This document shows positions 11,340 through 25,400 of a DNA stretch of 64,000 nt, piece after piece. Where the stretch lies: the NCBI RefSeq assembly GCF_964204865.1, contig NC_135251.1, positions 14,074,001 through 14,138,000 of the forward strand, read 5' to 3'. The DNA is from Styela clava (taxonomy: Eukaryota > Chordata > Ascidiacea > Stolidobranchia > Styelidae). Numbering within the stretch: position 1 is the first letter of the stretch; every line of letters starts with the position of its first letter. The notes below the pieces were generated by a model. That model was not told the origin of the DNA and ran no database searches. It saw only the letters and a list, made by a program, of their open reading frames with translations. Made by a program: the position numbers and the translations under genes.

Positions 11340-13339
11340 CAGAGGCGTAGCTTAGGGGGGGCAGTGGGGTACATATTCCCCCGGGCGCCAAGGTACAGGG
11401 GCGCCAAAATGGGGCTGGCAAAAATTTCACAACAAAGGTAAAAAACGGTCACAAGCAAGATCGCACCGGCGGCAGACATCTAATCTTAGTACATGGCAAA
11501 CTGCACACTTGGTCAGACCACTTACGACTGCCGACGTCATCACGCACATAGCACGGTCAGATTTCCATCGTAATTACATGGCCGGAAAACAAAGCAAAAT
11601 TTGATTTGGTAACGTTAGGTAACAAAATGCACCGGGTTAATTACGTGGTTCTGTATCGTTAAGTTCTTGCCTGCGCACTCGGATGTAAGTTGATATTAGT
11701 TCTGTGCTGGAGACAAATGGAAACGGAATTTGGTTGAATGATGTTAATACATGTTTTGAGTAATACGTGGATTGTATTTTGTTGTCAAAGTACCGTACTT
11801 TGCGGCAGAGTTACATAAAATATATTATACTGTGCTAAAAGAACTCAATGCCGTTTTCGACAATTCGTCGAGATTGCACAGATTTCGCAAATCTCTACCA
11901 CACGGACATCAATGGCCACGAACTTTTCACCGAAATTGGAGATTGCAGAATGCTGCTCAGTAACAGAACTGTAGATCAACCAGAAACTCCTTCGGCTCTT
12001 CTTGGTTTTATTGTGTCTTTTGGAGACGACGTTTTATTCAATCTGCGAATTGCTCTACAAATTTTGTTAACAATATCAGTTTCAATTGCAAGCTGTGAAC
12101 GGTCTTTCAGCAGATTGAAACTTATTTTATCCTATTCGCGTGCATCAACGGGACAGGATCGTCACCGTGATCTTGCATTTTTTAAGTGTTGAAAGAGAAA
12201 CATTGGAAAAAAACAGATTTTGATGACGTCTTAACCAGTTTACGACAGTGAAATTGAAAAAATGAATTTATTTTAGACTATGTAGATCATCTTTGACAGT
12301 AACTGAGTGGGACATATGCTCTATTTTGTATAGCTTTGCTTCTTCTTTAAATAAAATGTTCCATTAAAATTTGAATTTACATATACATATATTTTTGAAT
12401 AAATAATAAAATATATAAATACATATAAATTTGAATTCACATATCGTCACGCTAATAACCGAATTGCGTAAGTCATTTTGGGCGGTTTTGAATTTTTCAT
12501 AAAATAGGTATTTATGTAATGCTGCGACTCAGATTTTATTTTAAGAATTCCGAAACCCATAAAAATAGAAATTTTGTATGATACGCAAATTTGTTCAATT
12601 GTTCCGTCATAATGAATTATCATTGTTAACGCAGGACTATTGTGACGTCACAAAGGCAAAATAACCTAGGCGAAGGATTTTCGAGTTTTTGCATCTCAGA
12701 TTCTAGCTTAGCGCTAATAATTTTCAATTTATACTACTGTATAGGAAGGCGTGCACTTGTGATATTTACTGTCTGAGTCCAATTCACCTTGGTTGACTTT
12801 TATATAAGAGTACATTACTGTTTTATTCTTTATATTTAACTTTAGTCTTATTTCGGTGATGTGCAGAGCGTGTTATATTGATGAAATATATATTTTTAAA
12901 CATAAAAAATAATGTAATTGAAACAGATTAGCTATTTTGGGGATTTTGGATTGTTTGGTTTTCAGGACTGGTACATATAGACAAGTTGCAAAATTGCGTA
13001 TGTCCTCTAGCCATAGACACATTTTTGCCTAAATCACAGTGTGCCATTATGACGTCACATGACTGCGTCATACAAATTAACTTAAATCCGGCTACGATCA
13101 AAAAGTTGAACTATGGCAAATTAAAGACTCTCAATGGCATAGCAATATCATTAGGAAGTTTTTTTACGTTTTTCTCAAAACAGCTAAAAATGACTTACGC
13201 AATTCGGTTATTAGCGTGACGAAATATAATTTTTTTTACATATACAATTAAATGCAATAGAAAACATGATTAAACGTGGGGGTCGGGGCGCCAATTTTAT
13301 ATTTTGCCCCGGGCGCAAAATATGCTGGCTACGCCTCTG
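11340..13339 (+). mobile_element. hAT DNA transposon, 2000 bp, degenerate
   Basis: Terminal inverted repeats CAGAGGCGTAGC / GCTACGCCTCTG are flanked by a perfect 8-bp target-site duplication ATCCCATG (11332-11339 and 13340-13347), diagnostic of hAT. An ORF at 11848-12192 ends in a hAT C-terminal dimerisation motif (SIASCERSFSRLKLI), so it derives from an autonomous element, but most of the transposase is missing. It inserted into the family 1 SINE of unit B and is absent from unit A, so it arrived after the duplication. Confidence 0.92.
12445..13221. mobile_element. Inverted-repeat element nested in the hAT
   Basis: A near-perfect inverted repeat of about 35 bases (CGTCACGCTAATAACCGAAT... 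at 12445 and its complement ending at 13221) bounds about 777 bp with no coding frame. This is the form of a non-autonomous DNA element nested in the hAT, although no clear target-site duplication was found. It could instead be an internal palindrome of the hAT. Confidence 0.6.
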
Positions 13340-16300
13340 ATCCCATGGCAATAATTATGCGTAAAAGGCTGTGGTACGATTACTCTGTCTTATGGGCTTC
13401 CGTCCCCAAGGATAAATATGAAAATCGTATGGTTGAAGTGGATGCTTTTGCCTCCTTGTTACCCTTCTGAACTCATCGATTGCCTTTTTATGCATCTTAC
13501 AAATTCACCCCACGAGCATAAACATATATTAATCAATTTTTTGTACAATATATCCAACATTCAAAAATGTTTTGCAGCTGAATGAAAGAATCCGTGCTTT
13601 CATGTCACATGCACAAAATGTAGTCGATGAACAGAATGTAAAAGAATTTTGTGATGTTGGTTCTGCAAGGTATACAATGCACTTTCATTACTAATGATAC
13701 AGTATTCTTTGTTATCATGTGTATAATTTAATAGGTCTTGCCATACATTTTTAGCACAAATGCAGGATGTGCAAGGACAAATGCATGCTACAAACCCAGA
13801 AGTTTTCATTCATCACACATGCAAGGTAATATTCACGCTATCTGTTATTGCAATCAATTTAGTAATCAAGGCCTAGATCAGGAATATTCCTGTTATCACA
13901 CCCTTGGTTTTTTAGAATCCCATCTGTCAATTGGAATTTATCGAGTGCTCGTAGATTATTAAATGCCGTCTGCAATTGTGTTAACTTTATTAGATGTGGA
14001 GTTCTTCCACAATCTTATGCTGTAACCGCTACCAGCCAAATGAGTATGAGTAATGAGTTATATGCCATCTGCCATTGTATGAACTTTATTAGAGTGAGGT
14101 TTTCTCAGGATCTTGTGTTGAAAATTACTCCTACCAGCAAAATGCAACCTCAACATATTGACTGCTTTAACCCTCATGCTTTTATTTGATGGATTAATAA
14201 GCCTCTGTGCAAGCAACCAGTGCCTGGTAAGAATCTACTATAGCTCGGAAGGACAGCACCCTTTTTGACTACCCAGTTTATTACACCGGTGAGGTGATGG
14301 GTACGGAATTTGAACCCGTGATATTAACCCGCAATGCCACCCACCATACGTAGTTAAGTCTAACACCCACTATAACCTGCTTTAAGTCTTAGCCTTTTAG
14401 GTGAGTGAACACGTACCACTTCTTCGTGGCAAAATCTTCCATATTATATACATTCTGTACGTTTTAAACCTTGTTTAAGGTTTTGTTTGCTCTCTCAATT
14501 TCATAATCAGTTTTAATTTATTTGTTTTTATCAATCATTTTATTGTTATGCTGATTATGAAGTCGAAATAAATTTATTATTAGCATGTACCTATATCTAA
14601 TGGCATTTCCATATCCAACAGTGTCAGGAAATGACAATAGCTAACAGCACCATTGATCATCCTTAAAATTTACCCATATCAGTTTAGAATATACCTTCTA
14701 AGCATTATAGTTTTTATATCTGCTTTGTTTTATTCAGTGAGTAAAGCAATGAATACAGAAGGTCCACAACTTCGTATAACATCACAAGGCTTATGGAGAG
14801 AACCAACGACAAATAAACCAATCCCAAGAAAAGCACAAACATTGAATATACCTCAACCTGTAGCAGAAAGATTAGAAAATTTAGAATCTCATTTACAGGT
14901 GGATTCTGGTGAGTCTAGTGGATATATCTCACAAATTTATTGAATGTTTAGCTACATTTGTGTATCAGTTTACAGGATTGAGAATATTTGCTGCAGTTTC
15001 TTATATTTAGTGCACTTTTTCATATATTCGATCTGCCCCGCTAGGCAAGTAGCTACCATAGTTTGGGAAGACCGGAATCCTACCTAATCTAGTACACCCT
15101 GGGTAAGGTGCTGGGTATGAAATTTTAAGATTCGGTACCATCATAGTTGGGTCGAACGCTTCTACCACTAGGGTATGTGCCCCACGTTTTTCCTTGTAAA
15201 GTACACAGAAAGTAATCAGTTGCTGTTAAAGCTCACATGAGGAAATGCAGAATTAAAAATTGTTAAATGCACTGATGCAACGCTCGATCCTTTAGGTAAT
15301 TTAGCAAACCTTTTCTAGTCTTGATCTCTTGGTAATATTTTACAAATTTAACCTTATAATAGGCCAGTCATCTGATATATATGGGAGATTGAAAAACCTG
15401 GAAAATAGAGTTCTCGCAATTGAAGGTGCATCACCGGAATATTTTGTTGGCGCCAAGCAAGATTCTACGACAGTTTCTGAAAATATGTTGGCGAGACATG
15501 GAAAAACTGATCAAAGGGATTTCACATTGCAAGAAATTGATGATAGAATAAGAATGTTGAAACAAGAACTTTGTAATAAGAAAAGAAAACTGGACGAAGG
15601 ACTGAGCTTGATATGAAAACTTAGCTTTGATGTAGCATTATTTGATTGGAAATTTAGATTTGCACATAAAGCACAGATTATAATGAACTTCCGAGTAATG
15701 TCTTCCAACATTGCTTCCAAGCGTGGAAAATTGCAAGTGTAATGTGCTCAGGTGTTAGATTGATCGAATGTTTTCAGTGACTGAGTTGCCAAACCCTGAG
15801 CCCCCCGCCTCCCTATTGTAGTTTTTTTTTTATATTGCAATAAATTGTCTGTTGCTCTAGATTGTGATGTTGAAATAAATTTGAAAAAGGACACTTCAAG
15901 AGTTTTTAAGAGTAACAAGGCATATTAAGCAGGCATTCACAACCAGGTAGGAATTTTGCTGTTTTCGGGGAGGAAATACAAATTTGTATATGGTGTAGTT
16001 TTACTGGTATTATAGTAACGGATATTAATGCAACATCATAAATTTGGAAAAGCCATAATAAACGAGGGTCTTTTAAAGATTGAAGAAATAACGGAAACAA
16101 TTCTAGGCGCTTCAGAAGTATGTGTACTGATATGGAGGTAACTAATTTTGTTCGCCTACTTCACATCAAATCGTGTAAAGTGACGGAAGCTTATGGGCAG
16201 GGAGTATATTCACCTGGCTAACACGAACAGTTCCCGAACTCGCAATAGAACTGAATAAGAAAATTCAGAAATAAATTATGGCCTAACCCGGAAAAGGTTG

Positions 16301-17611
16301 GAAACTTGTGACATCATAAGAATTGGAGAACCCTCTCCATTTTCCAAGAATATATTCTACTCAATACACGGTATTTCTAGTTCATCGTAAATAATTTCTT
16401 AACACAGAATTATTCATACCTGCCTTTGTAGTATCTTAAAGACATCGATTATTTGGAAACCTGCTTCTATAACATGTATATATGCTTATATAACATGTAT
16501 GTCTGTTGTCCTTTTATAACGCAGCAGTCCTAAACTGCTGTTATAATTGTTAGTAGGGGTGCATGTCTCACATCTGTGTCTTAGGCCAGTGAGGTCTTGA
16601 ACATGTATTCCCGTCTGTGTTTTACTGTTTAATTATTATGCAGATACTGTTATATTTTTGAGGGAAATAAACCTACTTACATAGATGGCCTGTCAGTGAA
16701 TTCAATCAATCATTTTATTTCGGTTCTCTGACATAAATCAAAGCAACACAAAAAGTAAAGAGACAAACAAAAAAGATATCATATATAAGAACAAGGCCAA
16801 GGTTTACAATCAGAAATATATCGCAGTCATTTGACGCATGCCGATTAGTTTACAAACAGGAATATACAAGAAGCACTAGCGCAACAAACACGCCAACGAA
16901 AATTTATCAGTATGGAACGATGACAGTTCATAACTGAAGCTGCTGTAGAACGCATAAACAAGTGTCTAAAACCCCATAAACGCGAAAAATCATTCATACT
17001 ACATCACTGGCCATATCATCATATAAACTGGAGATCATGTGTTTATATTTTGATAACAACCACGAATAATATATTATATATTGAAGCGTAGTAGTATATA
17101 TTTACGATTGAAGCAAAGTGCTTATCTCGAATTGATATGTAATCTGTTTGTTTTTATAACAATTTGTTGAAACCTTGACTGACCAAGTAAACTGCAAACA
17201 TCAATTATCATTCGGAGTTTTGTTGAATGAAATAGAATTCACGTATTTTGATTCAAAATTGGTGCTAGTTTATTCTGGGTAACACTGCAATGAATGCAGT
17301 AGCTAGTTATGTTATTATAGCATTCAATATGCCATTATTTCAATATCTCGAAGTTTATAAATGCAAATATGTGTATTCCTCATCAACATTATGTGTTTTA
17401 TTCTCGTTATGAATAGTCGGAATCCGCTATATCCGCCCTTTAAAAAATTCCAGTTATATATAATAAATAAAGAATAGATTATAGCGTTATTACAGCGATT
17501 ATAGCATATATATATATATATCTCTAATTTTCATCGCATAATGTTATTTTAAAGTGCTTAGGTATGAGTTTGGATACTATTGAAAATCCCTTAATTAATA
17601 AAGATCACACA

Positions 17612-17720
17612 ATGCAATTACTTTCCATATTAATCAACCTGATCGTTAAAAAGACCAGCGTAAATAACTGCCCCTCCATATCCACACATAACCATATACT
17701 GCACAAGAGGCGTTGCTTTA
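17612..17720 (+). pseudogene. Orphan decayed copy of DD3-3 first exon (unit B)
   Basis: Nearly identical to the unit A copy at 10338: ATG at 17612, MQLLSILINLIV, then divergence from the real exon 1 and no splice donor. It belongs to the second duplicated DD3-3 5' end. Confidence 0.75.
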
Positions 17721-17747
17721 GTTTAGTATAACAAACATAAATATAAT

Positions 17748-17936
17748 GTGTCCATGAGGTATTAAAAAAAATTTAAATTCCAAAGAGGAATTTATCGGCA
17801 CCATATATTTGGCCCCACGGATGTACTAAATAGAAATGAAAATACATTTACTGATTAAAAACAGCAAACCTGGTTAGGATATATTGAGAACTGACTTCAT
17901 TACAAAATTGAAATTGTAAAGGGACTTTATGGACAC
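17748..17936. mobile_element. Complete small MITE with mariner-like termini
   Basis: 189 bp bounded by GTGTCCAT and ATGGACAC inverted repeats. It has an internal CCAAAGAGGAATTTATCGGC-type block and the segment CCTGGTTAGGATATATTGAG, shared in reverse with 58019-58207. Confidence 0.65.
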
Positions 17937-19451
17937 TCTGATGGTACACTACATCACTACCACATACTATCATAGAATGCAGTTGCTGTATTTGTATTCT
18001 GTTAGCAACCACGAATAATATGCTATATTTGAGCAAAGTACTTTTCTTGGATATTAAAATTGAAAATTAATCTGATCATTTTATAGCAGTTTGTTAATTT
18101 GAAAAAATTGACCAACCAAGAAAACCGAAGAAAGTCAAATATCATTCCGAGTTTTGTTAATACAAGTAAAATTCACGTATTTTAATTTAAAATGCGTACA
18201 AACTCGCTAGTTAATTCTATGTAACACTGCATTGAATACAGCATCTCAATTTTGTATAAAGTTATGTAATTACATCGTTCAGTATGTCATTAGATTGTAA
18301 ATGCGAATGTTTGTATTCCTCATCTTAATTATTCTCGTTATGAATAGTCGGAATTGACTACATCCGCCCTATTAAAATTTCAGTTGTATTGAAATATTGA
18401 TTATTAAGTTATATATAAATATATTCCATCGCATAGTGTTATTTTAACGGGCTTATATAATTATGGACATTACTCATCCCGCCGATATCTTACAAAATTT
18501 CCGTCTTTTGTATTTTCATATCTGCAAATATATAATGTGGATAATTAGTGCTATTGCGACTCTGTTATTATTAAATCATATTTGTCATAATATTGAATAC
18601 ATTTGTTTAAAAATAAATTGGACTCCGTTACGTAATATATCGCTATTTGCAACTTATACGCCTTGTCACCAAGGAATAATTTGCAGTCAGGGATGTCGTT
18701 CTTAGGCGACATACGAACCAAGCGTTTTAGTCGTGAGTATAGGGACCTTTGTACAATCTCGAGTCAGATTCGAATTTTAAGTGTAAAAATGAATAAATTG
18801 TTACGAACATGTACAGTCTCGAGTCATACTGGAATTTTAAGTGTAAAAATAAATAAATTGTTACGAACGTAATCCAGTTTCACCGATTTTGTGCGATACT
18901 ACTCACTCTGCCAAGATGCTATTTGAACGACATTGTAGTATATTCGTTTTGATCGACATTGGAGCTTGGAGATAAATACTTTTAAATAATAAAAATAGGA
19001 CTTTTATTTTATATAAGGATTTGCAAAAAGTATTCCCGTTAGAATTATAAATTAGAGATAGTGGAGTCCAAGAGAAGGAGTCTTGAAATGGCCTATGTTC
19101 TCGTAGATCTTGTTGTTTACTTTGATGCACTTGAAAACACGTTGAATCGCGTGTGCATTTATTCATTAAAATTTAATATGGAATTGCGAACGATTTGATG
19201 TTACCTTGGTTAGACTGCGAATCATGCTGGTATACCCATCCCCATCTTTTTTCAACATTCAAGATAATTATTTGAATATGTGATTATTCGATTCTCTTCT
19301 CCGGTCTCTCAAATTTTTCACTGAATTCCATGGTACTATAGTCACGGCCACTTTATTACACACAAAACAAATAACTACATAATTTCTATACTTAATAATT
19401 ATCTGTATATATATTATTAAAGGTCCATTTAATACAGAGAAAGATTACGCA
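17937..19451. other. DD3-3 upstream region with a third copy of the duplicated flank
   Basis: 17990-18465 is a diverged third copy of the stretch seen at 9745-10300 and 17040-17550. The stretch 18466-19380 has no counterpart in the other two, so it was inserted here or lost there. Similarity returns just before the DD3-3 ATG. Short open frames (for example 80 codons at 18463) have no family resemblance and are not called genes. Confidence 0.65.
18751..18870 (+). repeat. Two-copy 60-bp tandem repeat
   Basis: 18751-18810 and 18811-18870 are direct copies (GTACAATCTCGAGTC... and GTACAGTCTCGAGTC..., each ending TTGTTACGAAC followed by two bases) with few differences. It lies 0.6 kb upstream of the DD3-3 start. 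Confidence 0.9.
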
Positions 19452-22400
19452 ATGAAATTACTTGCCGTATTATTCAATCTGATCGTTGGAATAACCATCG
19501 TAAGATGTGATATCAATATGGGAAATCCAAGGTATGCATGTCAATTATAATAGAAGGTCTCTGTTTCATTTTAATTATCCAAAACCTGTGGAATAGTTCA
19601 ATTTTTTTTATAAATATTATGAACGGATATTTTTAAATTAAACATTTGTGCTCTGCTTGATAACTTACGATTCCTTCTGGTAAGATCTCCTGCTTGGCGT
19701 TACGGGTAACATATTTTAATTTTAATGAAATATCCAACTAACACCAAGACAGCTATTTTAAGCTACATGACGATTTTACAATTTATCAGCACGCCGAATC
19801 AATTCCAAGTTAATAGATAAATCATCTGTGCATGTATTTTTGGTAATATTTTGCTGTGTATTATTTCTTAATTTTACGCTATTGGCACCCTTTCCGTTTG
19901 TATTTACTTTTATCGTACTAAACAATATTTTGTAAACATTGTTTCGACAACCTGTGGCCTATTAGGTCCTAAGAGGCAACATTTGTTCAATTTCACCACT
20001 CCAAACGCAATTCGATTACCTACCTGATGCTCCCGTCAGCAAGGCAGAAAAGAAAACAGTTCATCCTTATACAATACCGCCGTGAAGTAATGACCTAAAA
20101 ATAATTTTACGTCACGAGATCCCAGTATGATATGTTCTGTTATAGAGGCAGCAACAATCGTTGTGACGAAGCTTCTCGTGGACGTAGGAACGCCAATAGA
20201 TTGTTTGACTCTCAGAATAACGACAGAGGAGGACACAATGTTGGCAGTTTTCCTGGGAAAATGTATTACTACGCTGGATCAAAACTCGAAATCCAATGGT
20301 TAGTATGTTGAATTTCATTATAAACTATTTTGCTAATTGTATTTATATATATTATTTAACATTTCTTCACAAGTCTCAAAAAAACGATGAACACAAGCAA
20401 CGATTTTTAACCATTACGTCGGTTAGAGTTCGAAAATTTCTCACTTAATAATTCATTTCATTTTGTTACGTTACACTTCTCATACAATGTGATTTCAGGG
20501 CAAATCAGCACTCGTGTAATGATGAAAACAATAATTGTAATGTAGTCATCCAGTACATGTGCGATGAAAACTTGAGAGACGGTACGAACACAGACGAGGC
20601 ACCAACGGAATGTGATGGAGACTGTGATACCAATCCAGAATATGGCCATCACGAGTCTTTAACTTATTACGAGCAATGTGCAAGCCGCGAAAGAAATAAG
20701 GGTCTTTTCGTCGCCAACAGAGTAAGTCATTGTATATATCATACCATATTTTTTTCAAGCAAAACTGTTCCAAGGAAGTTAGTTGGTCCTAATCATTAGC
20801 AGAGGAGTATCTATATGCAAAATTGCGTATATGGAAAGTTTTAATAAGTATTCGATTCGATTCCCAATCCAAAATCATCCGGTATCGAAAATGCCAGCCC
20901 TATTATCAAATAAATGTCTCCTATGAAAAATGAAATGTTTCACTTCAGCACTGCAAACAATATTCTGTCTGTGCAACGCAGGCGTTTGGAGTAAAGGCGT
21001 TGAAATAGAATTATTTCATAATAATTTAGAATTTTTGACGTAGTTATTCTACTAAGCTCCACTATTACATTCTTTTATTACACAGGCAGGTAGAATGGGT
21101 GATTCTGCTCAATCTACACGACAAAACAACAACGGTAATAGACACGGATTTGAATGCCCAGAGGAAAGAGATTATTATCCCTATTTTGGACCAACACCAT
21201 GGAAAGTAAGTTAGGAGTAAGAACAGTCGCCATTTAAAGCCTCCCTGTTGAAATACTATCTTATCGGGTGCCATAAAGACAGTGAGCAGCTACACAAGAC
21301 ATGTACTGCCAATCAACGTTTTATGCAAATACTATGTCGTTTGTAATGCTTCGATGTTATGTTTACAGTATAATTTTATTCTTTCTGAACCATCCAATCA
21401 GTGGGGTTCTTTGGTCGCGCCCTTTTCAAGAAAGATATGATATGTGCACATACCCACTACTTAATTTGTGCCCGATTGTTGTTCTTGCCTGCGAACTCTA
21501 TTAATATCTATTACAATGTGTACATTAGTTACTTTGTTACGGTACAATGAAGAGTTGAAACGATATATATATTCCACTAACCCTGATTTTGCTCAATTTG
21601 CCCAATTAGGAGGTATAAAGATGCAATATGTCTTCTGATTCAAATAAGGTTGCGAGTGAAAGGGGCAGAAACCGGCAACGAATCAAGAAAAAAATACGTG
21701 ATAACAAATGATTAACTAGTTTCGTACAAGTTGCTCAGTTAATTTTATTCAACAGGACATCGCCATTCTCACGTCCGATACCTCAAAGTGTGCTCTTTAC
21801 CATGCCGAAAGTCAAAACGAAAAGTCGAAATGGGCTTGTAGTCTTCCTGACGAATACTGGGAGAGTGTTAAAGTTAGTACATGGTGACAAGTGAAAATTA
21901 GGATTAAAAGCTTAACTGTATGAGTTTGATAGTTGTTTAAAAAAGTTTCATTAAATAAGAAGCCAGAGAAAAAGTCGGTTTTAAGTCGACTAAAATATAA
22001 TCAATATAGACTACAAATGACATATGATTATTTGTTATAATTTAGAGCAAATTGCGGTTCTAGCTGGAAATATCGATAATTTGCTGGGTTTGACACACAA
22101 ATCGGCAATTTATTTTAATCGAACCGGTTCGGTATCAACGCTCTAAAGATAACATTTTGGCATATATATATTAGCATTAATGTAAATTCCATATTTAATT
22201 GCAGGGCCAATTGTTAGAAGATGACGAAGCGCCAGAAATTACTTTGTATAACGACCAAGCTTCTTGCGAGCAGGTTCAAGTAACTTTAGAAGATGGAACT
22301 GTTGTAAGTACAAAATTTGTAATTTTTTCATTCATATATATTCTATATTTATTTTTCGGTGCTCCCGAAGTATGCGAACCAAGATGGCGGACATCGGAAC

Positions 22401-25400
22401 GTAACATGGGTAACAGGTTAGAGTTAGGCGATAATTTTTTTCCAATTTTCCTTATTTTAGTCCTATTATCAGTTTGAAGACTAGCCAAGAGCCTCCCGTA
22501 GTATTTATACCTAAAATTATGGCCTAACCCAAACCTAGCACACATATTACATTCCGATGTCCGCCATCTTGGTTCGCATACTTCGGGAGCCCCTATTTTT
22601 CTATTTGTAATTTCCTCGTTGTCGTTTCCTTCTACAATTCTCATTTTGTTGTATAGTAGCCACTTTGAACAATTGAGAATGAAAAATTTTTCTGTAGTAT
22701 AACGCAGAATGGCGAGAGTTCCCATCTCACGGCATTGCCGCACCAGAATGTCTTGAAGCGCCATGGTCTATAGATAATCATCAAGGCAACACATATGGAG
22801 GAGAACTATTATCGTATATCTGGACAATCCCTGATATCAACGAGGAACATTGCACTATAAGAATGAGGTTTGATTTCAATATATTAACAAGCGAAAATAC
22901 TGCGATTTTAATGCTTCGCGCATTCCACGGAACGAAAAAGGACCCATCCTCTCTGAAACACTTCGTATGGCTTAACCCTAACCTGCTACACATGCTACGT
23001 TCCGGTGTCCGCCATCTTCACATACTACATGAGTACCCAAGAAATATCCCTATTCGTTATCAAGAATTACCATCAGTTGTATAATTATGTAAATAAATGT
23101 CTTTCTATTCAATACAATTTTTCAGATATAATATTTCAACAAATGATTTCAAATACTGGGACACAGACCATACAAAGAATTTAGACAGAGCAAATGGCAA
23201 TTTGGGACCGGAAGAAATCTACAATTACTTGAGTATGTTTTGTTGTAAAAAATATATTAGAGTTGACTTTTTACGTCAGGGGTCGGCAACCTTTTGTCAC
23301 TCGCGGGCCGAAAATAAATGTTGCAAGTCAGTGACGGGCCGCACATATTTTTAGAAAGTTAAAAACCGAACGGATGGCCGATGAATCACATTTATTTCCA
23401 ACAGGTCAAAAGTTAAATTTTAAGCAGAGCGCGAAGACTGACCATTTGATATTTTTTGCTCCATTAAATTTACACTTAGCGTCAACTTTTGTTCATTTTG
23501 TTGCCATTTGTCTAATTATAATTAAATTATAGGCTCATTAAACAAGTTATTGTGAATTATATAGCCTACTTGTTAGGTTATAATATAATTTAGTCGACAC
23601 GTGTCTCACAATAAATTCTGTTACGTGAAGAATATAATCGTCAAAAAAGCTGTTTTCTTACTATACTTCAGCGAAGCGTCGCGGGCCGGATCCGCCCCGG
23701 GCCGTAGGTTGCCGATCCCCGGTTTACGTCTTCGAACTATAAAGTGAGATTCGCCTCATTGTAGTTGTGGACGATTTAATAATCAGGCTGTTTATTTAAA
23801 AGTTCGTGATATGCTGCTCCCACCAAAGTATTCTTGACTCGTGGATAAACGAAAGTGCGTTCCAGATAGAGATATCAGATTTTAGTAGTATTTGTATTGC
23901 AGCTTTCAATGGCGAAACATCCCCAAGAAGTAACAAAAAGCTTGAAGCTACTAGGCGACATTATTTCCTTCGAGATAATCCAAATGTAGACGTTTTCGAT
24001 TTGCGCACACGACCGAACAAGTTCAAACTTCGTGTTGCTTTGAACACTGCACAATACGGAAGAACCTTCCAAGACAGGTATACATTATTTATTTAATCAA
24101 TTATATTCATTCAAAACAGGGGAAGAAACAGAATCACATAATTCAAAATATTAAATCCAAGTTTGAGTAGAACTTACAGTGAACAATTAAATTTCATCAA
24201 CGACTTAATTAAGTTTGGTTTGTATAAGTGTGGGCAATGTCTTACCGAGTGGCTAATTCATTCCTACATATCCCTATGCATCCCACGAATACTGTTCAAA
24301 AACAGTAAATAATTTCCCATGAGTATGGGAATGTTTTATTGAATGCTTACTGGGAGTGTTTACTGCACAACATTTGAAGAATGTTGATAATAGTTAGGGC
24401 TGGGCATTTCGAATCGAATAGTAAATTATTCGAATCGGTTCAGAGCAAAATTTCAAATTGCCGCCATCTTGTTTTTTTTCTTTCTGCCAATGGTCAAGGT
24501 AAATTTCTCAATTGTTTTTATTGAAGCAATGTTTTTCCAACGCAATTCTGACATATATATATATATATATATGACTCTTTTCTGCAGTGAGTTATTGATA
24601 AAAACGTGTTTATTATTGTGTGCGAACGCTCAGCAATCTGCCTGAGTGATGTATCCTATGTTTTCAGTGATTTATGTGTCTGGAGAACCTAATACAATAA
24701 GACGGTTGCATACAATTTTATATCTCCCAAGTATTCGAGATTCGATTCGATTAGTAAAAAAATATCCGATTCGATTCTGAAAGTATCAGGTATTCGAAAA
24801 TGTCCAGCTCTGATAATAGTATGTAAAGCTTGCCTTGTTGTTGTCTTGTGAAAGGTTTGCTGCCATTGCTAGATGAATTAAGATATTTCTCTGGGTAGAT
24901 AAAAGTTTATAAATAAGTCACGTACAGGTTTATGGTAAATAAAGGAAACGGTTAAATCGATTTAAAGATTTCTTGCAAGCGCTTCGTACTAAGTTTCTGA
25001 TCAATGTTCAAGTTACTTTGATAACTGTATTTGACATTTTAATGTGGAATTCGGTATTGCAATTTTGTAATATTGACAATGAACAAATTTTGTGTATTGT
25101 AATACAGGTCACATTCTTTCGCCATCAAGCAAAGGCCAGCTTCGTTGACTAATGCCAATATATACAATCTTAATGTGCGAGGAAAGAGAGGAAATCTTGC
25201 ACAGGTAACAAAGTCTTACATTTGTTCTATTTTCAGCTTGAATTACCTCTAGACAAGTTTCTAAGAGCAAGTTTTTAATGATTGTCTCCATTTAGGCAAG
25301 GTTTGGCATATGGAAAACCGGCACGCCAGTTTGGGATCACGGGCTTATATTGACAATAAATAGGTATTTTCAGGCATGAAATAGCAAGTTCTCTGGTAAA

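Larger units (their letters stand above)
10827..15616 (+). pseudogene. MBIP copy B, lacking exon 1; possibly still expressed
   Basis: Exons equivalent to MBIP exons 2-7 lie at 10827-10922, 11085-11171, 13578-13669, 13755-13825, 14738-14908 and 15363-15616. All frames and splice sites are intact, with only a few substitutions (for example E-to-K in exon 2, K-to-M and P-to-A in exon 6). The counterpart of exon 1 is missing because the duplication starts inside intron 1. A 2000-bp hAT element enlarges its third-exon-to-fourth-exon intron. AATAAA is at 15839. It could be a 5'-truncated pseudogene, or it could have a new first exon: an ATG at 10675 opens 15 codons that end in phase 0 at a GTGAGT donor. 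With conserved frames, recent origin is as good an explanation as function. Confidence 0.75.
10798..17936 (+). repeat. MBIP tandem duplication, unit B
   Basis: Direct repeat of 5402-10613 with a 2000-bp hAT insertion. It carries MBIP exons 2-7, the 3' flank, the DD3-3 upstream region and a second orphan DD3-3 exon 1. It ends in a complete MITE at 17748-17936, of which only the first part exists in unit A. Confidence 0.9.

Noticed and set aside
18463-18705. 80-codon hydrophobic frame upstream of DD3-3
   Set aside because: Starts in the diverged copy of the duplicated flank, absent from the other two copies, no homology recognised.
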